A stretch of DNA of 64,000 bases from Chitinibacter bivalviorum (lineage in GTDB: Bacteria > Pseudomonadota > Gammaproteobacteria > Burkholderiales > Chitinibacteraceae). Numbering within the stretch: position 1 is the stretch's first letter; every line of letters starts with the position of its first letter. The notes beneath the pieces were generated by a model. It searched no databases. It saw only the letters and a list, made by a program, of their open reading frames with translations, and had not been told where the DNA came from. Below are positions 44,925 through 53,950 of the stretch, piece after piece. The stretch covers positions 1,550,001 to 1,614,000 of the forward strand of contig NZ_CP058627.1 in assembly GCF_013403565.1 (NCBI RefSeq). Reading direction: 5' to 3'. Both the position numbers and the translations under genes were made by a program.

Positions 44925-46540
44925 AAGGCATTTTCTCTCCTTCCGACCTTGATCAATTATTATTACAATCCAGCCGAGATCCGCAAGGTACTTTAAACAC
45001 CCTACGTGGTCATTTGCAGCCGCTACATTCGATTGAATATAAAAATAAAATCAACACCATTCACGGCTTAGCATTAGCTAACCTTTGGAAATATGATGCT
45101 GCAGAAAAAATACTGAACCGTACCGCTAAGAGCTTATCAAAATTGGGGATGACATTTGGTTTGGCACTCGTACTGGATGAATTGGCCGCTATTTATCTGA
45201 TCAGGGGTGATATTAATCAGGCTATGATGACGTGGTTAAATTGTTTAAGATTTGGCATTCAACACAAAGATCATACTGCGATCATGCGGGCCCATCTAGG
45301 CATTGGTAAAACCTACTATGGTATTTATGATTTCAATAATGCAAAACGTCACCATCTTGCTGCGATAGATGTTGCCTGCATGCAGCCAGAAAACCCATTA
45401 AGTTGCGAAGCCTATGTTTGTCTTGGGGTTGACTTAATCAAATTAGCGCAATTTGAAAGCGCTTATGCTACTTTATCGATTGCAAAATCGCTGCTGTATT
45501 GTACGCAATACCCCAATCGGAGCGGCTGTGAAATTGAAATTTATTTTGGCATGACCCTTGCCGCACAAGACCAAATCAATTTGGCGATCGACAAATTCAA
45601 TAGTGCCATTGAACTTGCCACACAGGATCACTACAGCTGGGGCTTGGCGCTGGCTCACCTTGAAAAAGCAAAATCACTATTAACCATTAAAAATCATCAA
45701 CAAGCGATTGATGAGCTAAGTAAAGCTGAACACTATGCTGATCTAATCAACTCTAGCTTATTTCGTTACCAATGTTATGAAATGCAATACCAAATCTTCA
45801 AAGACACAGGAGACTATGAATTAGCGCTAGAAAGAATGCAGTTATTTACACAATCTGCATTACACAAACTCGATCGAGATCAAAAAATACGTCCATCATC
45901 TACGGTGATTAAATTATTAAATCGATTGCAAGAGCAACTGAATTTCGAACATTCGAAAATGGAAAATACTGAACTGGCCTCACGCCTCAAAAACCATCAG
46001 GCATTAATCCGTCAGCTGACTGAACGCGCAGAAACCGACCCATTAACTGGTTTATTCAATCGACGTGCCTTGGATCATAGGCTAGAACGTGAAATTGAAT
46101 TATCCGATATTCAGCAGCAGCCGTTTTCCCTGCTCATGCTCGATATTGATCATTTTAAATCAATCAATGATGTTCATTCTCATCAGATTGGCGACAAAGT
46201 ATTGATTCAAATTGCCCTCATTATTGTCAGCACCTGCCGCCAAGGGGAGTTTGTTGCGCGATATGGTGGCGAAGAATTTACTGTTTTATTACCCTCTGCG
46301 ACTTTAGAAGCGGCATGCAATGTTGCGGAACGCATCAGATTGAATATCGCTGAATTTGATTGGTCAAGCATCAAAAAGGGGCTCAATCCCATTACCGTCA
46401 GCATCGGGGCTAGTTGTCGGCAAACCGCTGAAGCAGCTGAAAGCCTACTTTCTCGCGCAGATGCCCTGCTCTATCAGGCCAAGCATGCTGGTCGAAATCG
46501 GGTGTTAGGTGATCACCCACAAGCCACAACTCCACATTAA
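44921..46540 (+). CDS. TPR-GGDEF diguanylate cyclase
   Basis: A 539-residue protein with the same architecture as its neighbour: TPR-like repeats (about 15-320; YGIYDFNNAKRHHLAAIDVA), a coiled-coil linker and a complete GGDEF domain starting ETDPLTGLFNRRALDHRLER. The active-site motif RYGGEEF (GGEEF at 449-453) and the upstream metal-binding Asp in LMLDIDHFKSIND are intact, so it should make c-di-GMP from two GTP. The inhibitory I-site RxxD is RQGE, so product feedback may be absent. The start overlaps the degenerate paralogue by 4 bases. TPRs suggest regulation by a protein or peptide ligand. Confidence 0.9.
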   Translation: MKGIFSPSDLDQLLLQSSRDPQGTLNTLRGHLQPLHSIEYKNKINTIHGLALANLWKYDAAEKILNRTAKSLSKLGMTFGLALVLDELAAIYLIRGDINQAMMTWLNCLRFGIQHKDHTAIMRAHLGIGKTYYGIYDFNNAKRHHLAAIDVACMQPENPLSCEAYVCLGVDLIKLAQFESAYATLSIAKSLLYCTQYPNRSGCEIEIYFGMTLAAQDQINLAIDKFNSAIELATQDHYSWGLALAHLEKAKSLLTIKNHQQAIDELSKAEHYADLINSSLFRYQCYEMQYQIFKDTGDYELALERMQLFTQSALHKLDRDQKIRPSSTVIKLLNRLQEQLNFEHSKMENTELASRLKNHQALIRQLTERAETDPLTGLFNRRALDHRLEREIELSDIQQQPFSLLMLDIDHFKSINDVHSHQIGDKVLIQIALIIVSTCRQGEFVARYGGEEFTVLLPSATLEAACNVAERIRLNIAEFDWSSIKKGLNPITVSIGASCRQTAEAAESLLSRADALLYQAKHAGRNRVLGDHPQATTPH

Positions 46541-46686
46541 GCAATTGGTTTGTAAATTATTCACGCTCAAGCGAAGCAGCAAAGTGAAGTGAACATCCGC
46601 ATAGGTAATTTGTCATAGAAAATGCCAACTGAGTATGGTCTGATTCGCATATCGAATATTGCAACAATCATAAATAGGGCTTCAAG

Positions 46687-47343
46687 ATGAAAAAAATCAT
46701 TCTTCCAAGTTTACTGGCAGTGAGTCTGGCTATGACAGGTTGCGCCAATATGTCTCCTGAAACACAAGGAGCATTGATCGGAGCCCTCGGTGGTGCGGCA
46801 GCTGGGGCTGTAATTAGTAAAGCTTCAGGTGGCCATCACACTGGCCGCGATGCTGCAATTGGCGCGGCTGTGGGGGCTATCGGTGGTTATGCGTGGTCTT
46901 CACACATGGAAAAACAACGTCAGGAAATGGAAAAAGCCGCTCAAGGCACAGGTATTGAAGTGAGCAAAACGCCAAATAACGAATTGAAACTGGAAGTACC
47001 CAGCGATTTCTCATTCGATACGGGTAAATACACCATCAAGCCCAATATGCGTCCCGTCCTTGATAAATTGGGGCAAACACTCAACCAAAACCCTGTTACT
47101 TTGGTACGCATTGTTGGCCATACCGATAGCACAGGTTCAGATGCAATTAATGAGCCATTGTCGGTTAATCGCGCAGCCTCAGTACAAAGCTATTTGATTG
47201 GTAAAAATGTCGCGGGCAATCGTATGAGTATTGAAGGTCGTGGCTCGCGTGAGCCAGTTGCTGATAACAGCACGACCGCAGGTAAAGCCCAAAACCGCCG
47301 CGTCGAAATCTTTGTCGCCGAGCCCGCTCAGCCGCAAAAATAA
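46687..47343 (+). CDS. OmpA-family lipoprotein with glycine-zipper segment
   Basis: A 218-residue outer-membrane lipoprotein of the YiaD type. The lipoprotein signal ends in MTGC (residue 19). A glycine-zipper region follows (GALIGALGGAAAGAVISKAS and GAAVGAIGGYAW), then an OmpA C-terminal peptidoglycan-binding domain (FSFDTGKYTIKPNMRPVLDK; VGHTDSTGSD; NRAASVQSYLI; AQNRRVEIFV). It probably links the outer membrane to peptidoglycan. A terminator follows and clpB is separately transcribed. Confidence 0.92.
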   Translation: MKKIILPSLLAVSLAMTGCANMSPETQGALIGALGGAAAGAVISKASGGHHTGRDAAIGAAVGAIGGYAWSSHMEKQRQEMEKAAQGTGIEVSKTPNNELKLEVPSDFSFDTGKYTIKPNMRPVLDKLGQTLNQNPVTLVRIVGHTDSTGSDAINEPLSVNRAASVQSYLIGKNVAGNRMSIEGRGSREPVADNSTTAGKAQNRRVEIFVAEPAQPQK

Positions 47344-47370
47344 GCTTTACTGCAATTCGCCGTTAATCCA

Positions 47371-47395
47371 ACAGCCCGTGCTACGGGCTGTTTTT
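47371..47395 (+). terminator. Rho-independent terminator after the OmpA-family lipoprotein gene
   Basis: ACAGCCCGT - GCT - ACGGGCTGT followed by TTTT, 28 bases after the stop. Confidence 0.88.
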
Positions 47396-47466
47396 ACATC
47401 TAAAACGATCTTAGTGCACTGCACAAATGGCCCATCAGTCTTTTCTCTATGAGCTCGCAACTCATC

Positions 47467-47495
47467 CTTGAATTTATTCCGGATGCGTCCATTTA
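47467..47495 (+). promoter_or_regulatory. Sigma-32 (heat-shock) promoter of clpB
   Basis: CTTGAA is a perfect -35 for RpoH. After a 14-base spacer comes GTCCATTTA, matching the CCCCATNTA -10 at all but its first two positions. It lies 34 bases upstream of the clpB start and clpB is a classical RpoH target, so the assignment is strong. Confidence 0.78.
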
Positions 47496-47528
47496 GAAAT
47501 TAATCAACCCATTTGTAGGAGCATCAAG

Positions 47529-50111
47529 ATGCGTATCGATAAACTAACTACCAAGTTTCAGCAAGCGCTGGCCGACGCGCAAAGTCTGGCTGTTGCTGGC
47601 GACAATGCGTATATCGAGCCACAACATTTATTGCTGGCATTACTCAACGACAACGATTCCGGTGCTGCCGCCCTGCTCGCTCGTGCTGGCGTCAATGTGC
47701 ACCCACTGAAAACTGCGCTGGAAAATTCGCTGCAACGACTGCCGAAAATTCAAGGCGGCGATGGCGATATGACCATCGGCAAAGATCTCGGCCGCGTACT
47801 GAATCAAGTCGATAAAACCGCGATGCAGCGTGGCGATCAATTTATTTCCAGCGATTTATTTCTGCTTGCGCTGGCCGACGACAAAGGCGAAACCTCGCGT
47901 CTGCTCAAAGAAAACGGCGGCAAGAAAGAAGCCATCGCCGCGGCCGTGGACGCAGTACGCGGCGGCGAAAACGTCAATAGCGCCGACGCCGAGCAGCAAC
48001 GCGAAGCACTGACTAAATACTGCCTTGATCTCACCGAGCGCGCCCGCGCCGGCAAGCTTGACCCTGTAATTGGCCGCGACGATGAAATCCGCCGCGCTAT
48101 TCAAGTTTTGCAGCGCCGCACCAAAAATAACCCCGTCCTAATCGGCGAGCCCGGCGTCGGTAAAACCGCGATCGTCGAAGGGCTGGCGCAACGGATTATT
48201 AATGGTGAAGTGCCCGAATCATTAAAACACAAGAAGGTATTGTCGCTAGATCTAGCTGCGCTGCTGGCTGGCGCCAAATACCGGGGTGAATTTGAAGAAC
48301 GTCTCAAAGCGGTACTCAATGAGCTGGCCAAAGATGAAGGCAATAATATTGTCTTTATCGACGAACTGCACACCCTCGTTGGCGCTGGTAAAGCCGAAGG
48401 CGCAATGGATGCCGGCAATATGCTCAAGCCCGCCTTGGCGCGCGGCGAGCTGCATTGCATCGGCGCGACCACGCTCGATGAATACCGTAAATACATCGAG
48501 AAAGACGCCGCGCTGGAGCGCCGTTTCCAGAAAGTTTTGGTTGGCGAACCAAGCGTTGAAGACACGATTGCAATCTTGCGCGGCTTGCAGGAAAAATACG
48601 AAATCCATCACGGCGTTGATATCACCGACCCAGCGATTGTCGCTGCGGCGGAACTATCGCACCGCTACATTACGGATCGTTTCCTGCCCGATAAAGCCAT
48701 CGATCTGATCGATGAAGCTGCGGCCAAGATCAAAATGGAAATCGATAGCAAACCCGAGGTGATGGATAAGCTCGACCGACGAATTATCCAACTCAAAATC
48801 GAGCGCGAAGCAGTCAAACGCGAAAAAGACGAAGCGAGTAAAAAGCGCCTAGCGCTGATTGAGGAAGAAATCGCCAAGCTCGACTTGGAATATTCCGACC
48901 TCGATGAAATCTGGAAAGCTGAAAAAGCCAGCGTACTCGGTAGCCAAGCAATTCGTGAGGAAATCGAGAAGCTGAAAAACCAGATGGATTCGCTCAAACG
49001 CGCGGGCGAATGGCAAAAAGTCTCCGAGCTGCAATACGGCGAATTGCCTGCACTCGAAGCGAAATTGAAAGCCGCCGAGGCGACAGAAACAGGTGGAGAA
49101 AAAGCCAATAAACTCTTGCGCACGCAAGTTGGCGCCGAGGAAATCGCCGAAGTCGTTAGCCGCGCTACCGGCATTCCAGTCAGCAAAATGCTGCAAGGCG
49201 AGCGCGAAAAACTGCTGCATATGGAAGACGTGTTGCACGCGCGCGTCGTGGGGCAGGATGAAGCGGTACGCTTGGTGTCCGATGCCATCCGCCGCTCGCG
49301 CGCGGGGCTGGGCGACCCGAATCGCCCGTACGGGTCTTTCCTGTTCCTAGGGCCAACTGGCGTCGGTAAAACCGAGCTGTGCAAAACGCTGGCCAATTAT
49401 TTGTTCGACTCCGAAGACCATATGATTCGCGTCGATATGTCTGAATTTATGGAGAAACACTCGGTCGCGCGACTGATCGGTGCGCCCCCGGGCTATGTCG
49501 GCTATGAAGAAGGCGGCTATTTAACCGAACTCGTGCGCCGTAAACCGTACAGCGTGATCTTGCTCGATGAAGTCGAAAAAGCGCATCCGGATGTATTTAA
49601 TATCCTACTGCAAGTACTCGACGACGGTCGCCTCACCGACGGGCAAGGGCGCACGGTGGATTTTCGCAACACCGTGATCGTGATGACGTCGAACTTGGGT
49701 AGCGACCATATCCAGCGCTTGGCCGATTCGGATTATCAAGTGATCAAGCTGGCGGTGATGGCTGAAGTGAAAACCCACTTCCGCCCCGAGTTTGTCAATC
49801 GCATCGACGAAGTGGTGGTTTTCCACGCCTTGGCGCAGCAGCATATTCGCAATATCGCCAAGATTCAGCTCGAGAAATTGGTAAGCCGTTTGGCGCAGAT
49901 GGAAATCGGCATGGAGATTTCCGACGCTGCACTCGATCTGATCGCCGAAGCGGGTTTCGATCCGGTTTATGGCGCAAGACCACTGAAACGCGCGATCCAA
50001 AGCGAGCTGGAAAACGTACTGGCCAAACGCATCTTGGCCGGTGATTTTGCCGCCAAAGACACGATCTTGGTCGATGCCAAAGACGGGATCATGCAATTTA
50101 GTAAGCGCTAA
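47529..50111 (+). CDS. clpB: Disaggregase ClpB
   Basis: Hexameric AAA+ chaperone that extracts proteins from aggregates together with DnaK. The 860-residue protein has an N-terminal Clp_N domain with double repeats (1-145) and AAA-1 with Walker [10 protein letters not shown] and Walker [10 protein letters not shown]. The coiled-coil middle domain (about 405-525) distinguishes ClpB from ClpA/ClpC. AAA-2 has Walker [10 protein letters not shown] and pore loop GYVGYEEGG. No ClpP-binding loop is evident. AGGAG precedes the ATG. It is preceded by a sigma-32 promoter and followed by a bidirectional terminator. Confidence 0.97.
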   Translation: MRIDKLTTKFQQALADAQSLAVAGDNAYIEPQHLLLALLNDNDSGAAALLARAGVNVHPLKTALENSLQRLPKIQGGDGDMTIGKDLGRVLNQVDKTAMQRGDQFISSDLFLLALADDKGETSRLLKENGGKKEAIAAAVDAVRGGENVNSADAEQQREALTKYCLDLTERARAGKLDPVIGRDDEIRRAIQVLQRRTKNNPVLIGEPGVGKTAIVEGLAQRIINGEVPESLKHKKVLSLDLAALLAGAKYRGEFEERLKAVLNELAKDEGNNIVFIDELHTLVGAGKAEGAMDAGNMLKPALARGELHCIGATTLDEYRKYIEKDAALERRFQKVLVGEPSVEDTIAILRGLQEKYEIHHGVDITDPAIVAAAELSHRYITDRFLPDKAIDLIDEAAAKIKMEIDSKPEVMDKLDRRIIQLKIEREAVKREKDEASKKRLALIEEEIAKLDLEYSDLDEIWKAEKASVLGSQAIREEIEKLKNQMDSLKRAGEWQKVSELQYGELPALEAKLKAAEATETGGEKANKLLRTQVGAEEIAEVVSRATGIPVSKMLQGEREKLLHMEDVLHARVVGQDEAVRLVSDAIRRSRAGLGDPNRPYGSFLFLGPTGVGKTELCKTLANYLFDSEDHMIRVDMSEFMEKHSVARLIGAPPGYVGYEEGGYLTELVRRKPYSVILLDEVEKAHPDVFNILLQVLDDGRLTDGQGRTVDFRNTVIVMTSNLGSDHIQRLADSDYQVIKLAVMAEVKTHFRPEFVNRIDEVVVFHALAQQHIRNIAKIQLEKLVSRLAQMEIGMEISDAALDLIAEAGFDPVYGARPLKRAIQSELENVLAKRILAGDFAAKDTILVDAKDGIMQFSKR

Positions 50112-50120
50112 TTACTAACC

Positions 50121-50166
50121 GTATATGGCTGTAGATCTTTTAAATATTGATTCGCAGCCATATACC
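50121..50166. repeat. GGGTAT/ATACCC intergenic repeat, copy 4
   Basis: 46 bp right after clpB. Outer arms GTATATGGCTG and CAGCCATATAC pair, with TGTAGATC and ATTGATTC inside. It precedes the clpB terminator, the same order as at copy 3. Confidence 0.6.
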
Positions 50167-50184
50167 TAAGAAGCCAACCCCAAT

Positions 50185-50225
50185 AAAAAACGCCATCCAA
50201 GCTCACGCTGGATGGCGTTTTTTTT
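50185..50225. terminator. Bidirectional terminator, clpB / FAD reductase gene
   Basis: AAAAAACGCCATCC - 11-base loop - GGATGGCGTTTTTTTT. It has U tracts on both strands and lies between convergent clpB and the minus-strand oxidoreductase gene. Confidence 0.9.
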
Positions 50226-50255
50226 GTCTATTGCAGAAATTAGGCCGGTACGAGA

Positions 50256-51407
50256 TTAGACCAATACAGGCGGTAATTGCTGTGCCATTGCTTGGCGTTG
50301 GCTGGTGGCAGCGCCGATCAGCGCAAAGCCGAGTAATTCATCGGCGCTACCGACAAAGCGTGCGGTGATGCCATCGTCTGCGATCTCAACTTGCCAATCC
50401 CCTTCCGCGCCGATCGCAGGTGGCGCGACGACAGTTGGGCAGGCGGGGGTTTTCACGACAACAGGCATCGCGGGGTATTTCACTACAGTTGGGGTCCCTG
50501 CTAATGTTGCTGCCAATGCCCTTGCCTGCTGCATAATCGGCAAAACAAATGGCAGCGTTAAGCCAGCCACTTCGGCGCAATCGCCGACGGCGTAAATGTG
50601 CGCAGCACTGCTTTGCAATTGACGATCAACTACGATGCCACGGTTAATTGTCAGCCCCGCTGCGGCGGCCAATTGCGTGCGCGAGCGCAGGCCAACTGCC
50701 GACAGCACCAAATCAGCAGTCACAATCGAGCCATCGCTTAAGGTCAGCGCGTAGCCTTGTTCGATCGCATCAACGGCACTGGCCGAGACGCCCATTTTGA
50801 ATTCAACGCCCGCCTCGGTAAGTTTGGCGGCGAGGCGCTCCCCTGCTTCGGCGGGCAATAGGCGCGACAAAGGCCAGTTTGACGGATCAAGCACCACAGG
50901 CTTGATGCCGCGCGCCAGCAAGTCATTGGCAAATTCGCAGCCGATCAGCCCGGCGCCCAGAATAGCGACCGTTTTTACGCCTTCAAGCGCGGCGCTAAAT
51001 TTGGCAAAGTCGTCCAGATCATTGACGCTCATGACGCCCGCGGCACCATTGCCTGAGAGTGGTAAGCGAATCGGGTCAGCACCCAGCGCGAGCACCAAAT
51101 CGCGGTAAGGCAATACTCGGCCATCGTTGATGGTGACGGTTTGAGCGGCAGCATCAATCGCGCTGATTTCAGTGTGGGCCAAAATGGTGGCATTGAGCTC
51201 GCTTGCCATCGTTTCGGCCGACTTCATCACCAATTGCTGGATGCTTTTGTTACCAGCCAGTGCATTGGAGAGCATGGGTTTGGAATAGAAACCGGCATGA
51301 TCACGCGAAATCACCGTTAGCGGCGTCGCGGTATCGAGCTTGCGCAGCTCACGGGCCAGATTGTAAGCGGCAAGGCCGCTGCCAATAATGATGATGGGGT
51401 GGCTCAT
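50256..51407 (-). CDS. FAD-dependent NAD(P)H:rubredoxin reductase-like protein
   Basis: A 383-residue flavoprotein of the pyridine nucleotide-disulfide oxidoreductase fold, without the redox disulfide. The FAD-binding GxGxxA (IIIIGSGLAAYNLARELR) is at the N-terminus, the NAD(P)H-binding GAGLIGCEFANDL lies near residue 150, and the FAD motif AHIYAVGDCAEV near 275. Rubredoxin reductases of Pseudomonas alkane systems have this layout. It is encoded just downstream of a rubredoxin and a rubrerythrin gene on the same strand, though a terminator lies between, so it probably feeds NAD(P)H electrons to that rubredoxin. Confidence 0.88.
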   Translation of the reverse strand: MSHPIIIIGSGLAAYNLARELRKLDTATPLTVISRDHAGFYSKPMLSNALAGNKSIQQLVMKSAETMASELNATILAHTEISAIDAAAQTVTINDGRVLPYRDLVLALGADPIRLPLSGNGAAGVMSVNDLDDFAKFSAALEGVKTVAILGAGLIGCEFANDLLARGIKPVVLDPSNWPLSRLLPAEAGERLAAKLTEAGVEFKMGVSASAVDAIEQGYALTLSDGSIVTADLVLSAVGLRSRTQLAAAAGLTINRGIVVDRQLQSSAAHIYAVGDCAEVAGLTLPFVLPIMQQARALAATLAGTPTVVKYPAMPVVVKTPACPTVVAPPAIGAEGDWQVEIADDGITARFVGSADELLGFALIGAATSQRQAMAQQLPPVLV

Positions 51408-51497
51408 TGGGATTTCCTATCAGTTTGAGTGATCAAACACCCACGATTTACTGCCCTTGCCAATGTTTTGCAGCGAGCGAGAAATCTAAGGCTTTGC

Positions 51498-51535
51498 AAA
51501 AAAGCCGGCGTGCTACAGATGCAGTCGCCGGCTTT
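51498..51535 (-). terminator. Rho-independent terminator after the rubredoxin gene
   Basis: On the minus strand AAAGCCGGC - 17-base loop - GCCGGCTTT with T residues following. It lies about 60 bases after the rubredoxin stop. Confidence 0.8.
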
Positions 51536-51597
51536 CTTTGAGCTACCAAGCCCACAGCAACGCTGAGACTTGGCCGCGGTTCGGTGCTGCAGACGGC

Positions 51598-51762
51598 TTA
51601 AACTTCAACCATATCAAAGTCAGCTTTGGCGACACCGCAATCAGGACAGGCCCAATCTTCGGGAATATCAGCCCAAGCCGTGCCCGCGGTGATGCCTTCT
51701 TCGGGTAAACCTACGGCTTCGTCATAGATAAAGCCACATACGATACATTGCCATTTTTTCAT
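51598..51762 (-). CDS. Rubredoxin
   Basis: A 54-residue iron-sulfur electron carrier. The four Cys ligands are in two knuckles, CIVCGFIYD and CPDCGVAK, with the typical [20 protein letters not shown] between them. The ATG at 51762 is chosen because AGGAG lies 8 bases upstream; an upstream in-frame ATG adds a non-homologous leader. It probably passes electrons from the reductase encoded downstream to the rubrerythrin encoded 67 bases upstream. Confidence 0.95.
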   Translation of the reverse strand: MKKWQCIVCGFIYDEAVGLPEEGITAGTAWADIPEDWACPDCGVAKADFDMVEV

Positions 51763-51828
51763 TTTGAGTACTCCTGCGAATTTCAAATTGTAAAAAGCGA
51801 GTAGAAATCTCTGTAATTGGTTTAATGC

Positions 51829-52314
51829 TTATTTTGCGAGCTGATCAAGCACGGCCTGATAGTGATTCGCATGGCGCTCTTCTACTTTGGCCAGCGCCGC
51901 AAAGCGTTTGGCGGCTTTTTCCAATACGGCTTTGAACATTTCTGCGTGCTCTTTTGATTCAGCGATTTGCTCGTCGATCTCGGCAACCGCGTCGTGGCGA
52001 CCTTCTTCTACCGCAGCGTGGCGGAAGCTGGGGTACATTTCGGTGTATTCGTAGGTTTCGCCTTCGATTGCAAATTGCAATGCTTTGGCAGGCGTCATAT
52101 TGGCTTTCGGGAACAGCAAATCAAGGTGACCAAAGGCGTGCATCACTTCTTGATCAGCCGTCGCTTCAAAAGCTTCTGCAGTGGCAATATCGCCCATTTC
52201 GCGACACAACTTAGCGAAATAACGATATTTGATGTGAGCCATCGATTCGCCAGCAAACGCTGACTCGAGGTTTTTGATCGTTACTGATTCTGGATTGTGG
52301 AATGGTGAGGCCAT
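51829..52314 (-). CDS. Rubrerythrin (diiron domain only)
   Basis: A peroxide-reducing non-haem diiron protein. The 161-residue four-helix bundle has the iron ligands in FAGESMAHIKYRYFA, ATADQEVMHAFGHLD, EGETYEYTEMYP and VEERHANHYQ. Classical rubrerythrin (~190 residues) ends in its own rubredoxin domain; here that domain is missing and a separate rubredoxin gene follows, so the electron-transfer part is split off. The protein should reduce hydrogen peroxide in the cytoplasm. It lies between oxyR and the rubredoxin gene, which fits peroxide control. Confidence 0.92.
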   Translation of the reverse strand: MASPFHNPESVTIKNLESAFAGESMAHIKYRYFAKLCREMGDIATAEAFEATADQEVMHAFGHLDLLFPKANMTPAKALQFAIEGETYEYTEMYPSFRHAAVEEGRHDAVAEIDEQIAESKEHAEMFKAVLEKAAKRFAALAKVEERHANHYQAVLDQLAK

Positions 52315-52420
52315 GATATTGCTCCTTGGTTAAAAGTGCTGCGGGGCGATTCGGGTTTGGAACCTGGCGCAGCGCTGATGTCGATGAGCAAATATTAGGA
52401 CAGTCGAAACGATATATCCA

Positions 52421-52457
52421 GTCAATTATAACGATTGAATTATTAGCTTTTTCCTAT
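52421..52457 (-). promoter_or_regulatory. Candidate promoter and OxyR-like site upstream of the rubrerythrin gene
   Basis: On the minus strand the spacing ATAG-N7-CTAA-N7-ATCG-N7-TGAC follows the OxyR pattern ATAG-N7-CTAT-N7-ATAG-N7-CTAT. The first three quarters are good and the last is poor. A perfect TATAAT -10 (52430-52425) lies inside it without a recognisable -35, as expected for an activator-dependent promoter. The overlap with the -10 is unusual for activation, so the site is tentative. Confidence 0.35.
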
Positions 52458-53398
52458 CATTCAATTTTTGCATCATCGAGCCAGGCTACTTTAGATAATG
52501 AAGATTGCAAAATGGCTTTTCGCAAGGCTTCAATCGCGGCCATACGGGGAAAGTTGCGTCGCCACGCCATCACGACCCGACGAGTGGGCACAGGCTCGGC
52601 AAACGGACGAATACTCAATAGCGCATCGTCGGCCGCGCTGATCGAGGTTTCCGGCAATACTGTCACCCCAATTCCGCCCGCCACCATATGCCGTATCGTC
52701 GTCAATGATGAGCCTTGCAAAGTGCGTTGCAAGCTGCCGTGATTGATACTTTCCCGATTGAGATCGGGGCAAGTCTGCAAGACCTGATCCCGAAAGCAAT
52801 TGCCAGGTGATAGCAGTAAGACATTTTCTTCGGCCAGTTGTTCAGCCGAAATAGTTGTGAATTTTTCCCATTCATGCCCCTTAGGGGTAGCGACCACAAA
52901 GCCTTCATCATAAAGGGCTTGCGTTGCAATACCCCCTTCATGAAATGGGTCAGCCACAATCGCAACATCAATCTCGCCTTGCTTGAGCATCTCAGCCAGT
53001 CGCGAGGTGTAGTTTTCTTCCAGCAATAATTGCATTTGCGGCGCGTGCTCGCGCAATTGCGGAATCAGATGCGGTAATAGATAAGGGCTAATGGTGTAAA
53101 TCACGCCAAGACGCAAGCTGCCCGCCAGCGGGTCTTTCCCCTGCTCGGCCAGCTGCTTCACAACTGAAACTTCTTCGAGCACGCGTTGCGCCTGCTCGAC
53201 AATGCGCTCGCCATTGGCAGTCAAGGTGACATCGCCGGACGAGCGCTCAAATAAAGTAACGCCCAATTCATCTTCGAGTTTTTTTACCGCCACCGATAAA
53301 GTCGGTTGCGATACAAAACAGCTATTGGCCGCACGCCCAAAATGGCGCTCTCGCGCCACGGCAACGATATATCTAAGCTCTGTGAGTGTCATCGCCAT
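52457..53398 (-). CDS. oxyR: Peroxide-sensing LysR-type regulator OxyR
   Basis: A 313-residue transcription factor. The N-terminal winged helix (TLTELRYIVAVARERHFGRA; QPTLSVAVKKLEDELG) is typical. The regulatory domain contains the redox pair Cys201 and Cys210 in GNCFRDQVLQTC, with the exact spacing of Cys199/Cys208 of E. coli OxyR, which form a disulfide on peroxide exposure. Its 5' end overlaps the 3' end of dsbB by 10 bases. Rubrerythrin, rubredoxin and reductase genes lie downstream on the same strand and are likely targets. Confidence 0.93.
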   Translation of the reverse strand: MAMTLTELRYIVAVARERHFGRAANSCFVSQPTLSVAVKKLEDELGVTLFERSSGDVTLTANGERIVEQAQRVLEEVSVVKQLAEQGKDPLAGSLRLGVIYTISPYLLPHLIPQLREHAPQMQLLLEENYTSRLAEMLKQGEIDVAIVADPFHEGGIATQALYDEGFVVATPKGHEWEKFTTISAEQLAEENVLLLSPGNCFRDQVLQTCPDLNRESINHGSLQRTLQGSSLTTIRHMVAGGIGVTVLPETSISAADDALLSIRPFAEPVPTRRVVMAWRRNFPRMAAIEALRKAILQSSLSKVAWLDDAKIE

Positions 53399-53910
53399 TG
53401 ATTCCGACGGATTTCAAGCAATTGGCGACGCAGCAAATACCACGCCACCACGATCAAACCGATGCTAGCTACGGTAATCCAGATCGGCATCGTGATGCCA
53501 AACAGTAGAAAATCAATATTGGCACAATCGCCAACGGGGCGAATCACGGCAGAAATCCAGCTTGGCAAGGCATTGAGATCAATCGGAAAAGGCAAACTAG
53601 ACGCACACGTCACCGTCGGGTCTTTCGGGCCATATTGCATCCACGTATGGCGAATACCAGTCACCGCACCAAAACCCGCCCACAACGTCAAAATCAAGCC
53701 GTATAAATACACGCCGCTACGTGTTCTTGCTGGGCGGATAACGGCGATTAGCGCAAACAGGCCAAAGCCGATAATGGCAATGCGCTCATACACGCACATC
53801 AGGCATGGCATCAGCCATTGATAAAATTGGTGGTACAGCGCAAAGCCGATCATGCCTGTGCAAGCCAAAAACAGCACAGCAAACCCAAGTCGCCAGCGTA
53901 ATAAATTCAT
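53389..53910 (-). CDS. dsbB: Disulfide bond formation protein DsbB
   Basis: An inner-membrane quinone reductase that reoxidises DsbA. The 173-residue protein has four transmembrane helices, the quinone-linked pair Cys36-x-x-Cys39 (MPCLMCVYER) and the periplasmic pair Cys102/Cys129 (TCASSLPFPIDLNALPSW ... GDCA). It overlaps oxyR, so the redox regulator and a disulfide enzyme share a transcript. Confidence 0.93.
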   Translation of the reverse strand: MNLLRWRLGFAVLFLACTGMIGFALYHQFYQWLMPCLMCVYERIAIIGFGLFALIAVIRPARTRSGVYLYGLILTLWAGFGAVTGIRHTWMQYGPKDPTVTCASSLPFPIDLNALPSWISAVIRPVGDCANIDFLLFGITMPIWITVASIGLIVVAWYLLRRQLLEIRRNQWR

Positions 53911-53950
53911 GCCGGATCTCCGCGCAAATAGAAAAGAACTATTCTAACGC

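Noticed and set aside
48665..49396. 243-codon antisense frame opposite clpB
   Set aside because: Ser/Arg-rich shadow of a strongly conserved gene.
52421..52457. Firm OxyR operator
   Set aside because: Spacing fits but the last quarter-site is poor and the site covers the -10; kept only as a low-confidence candidate.
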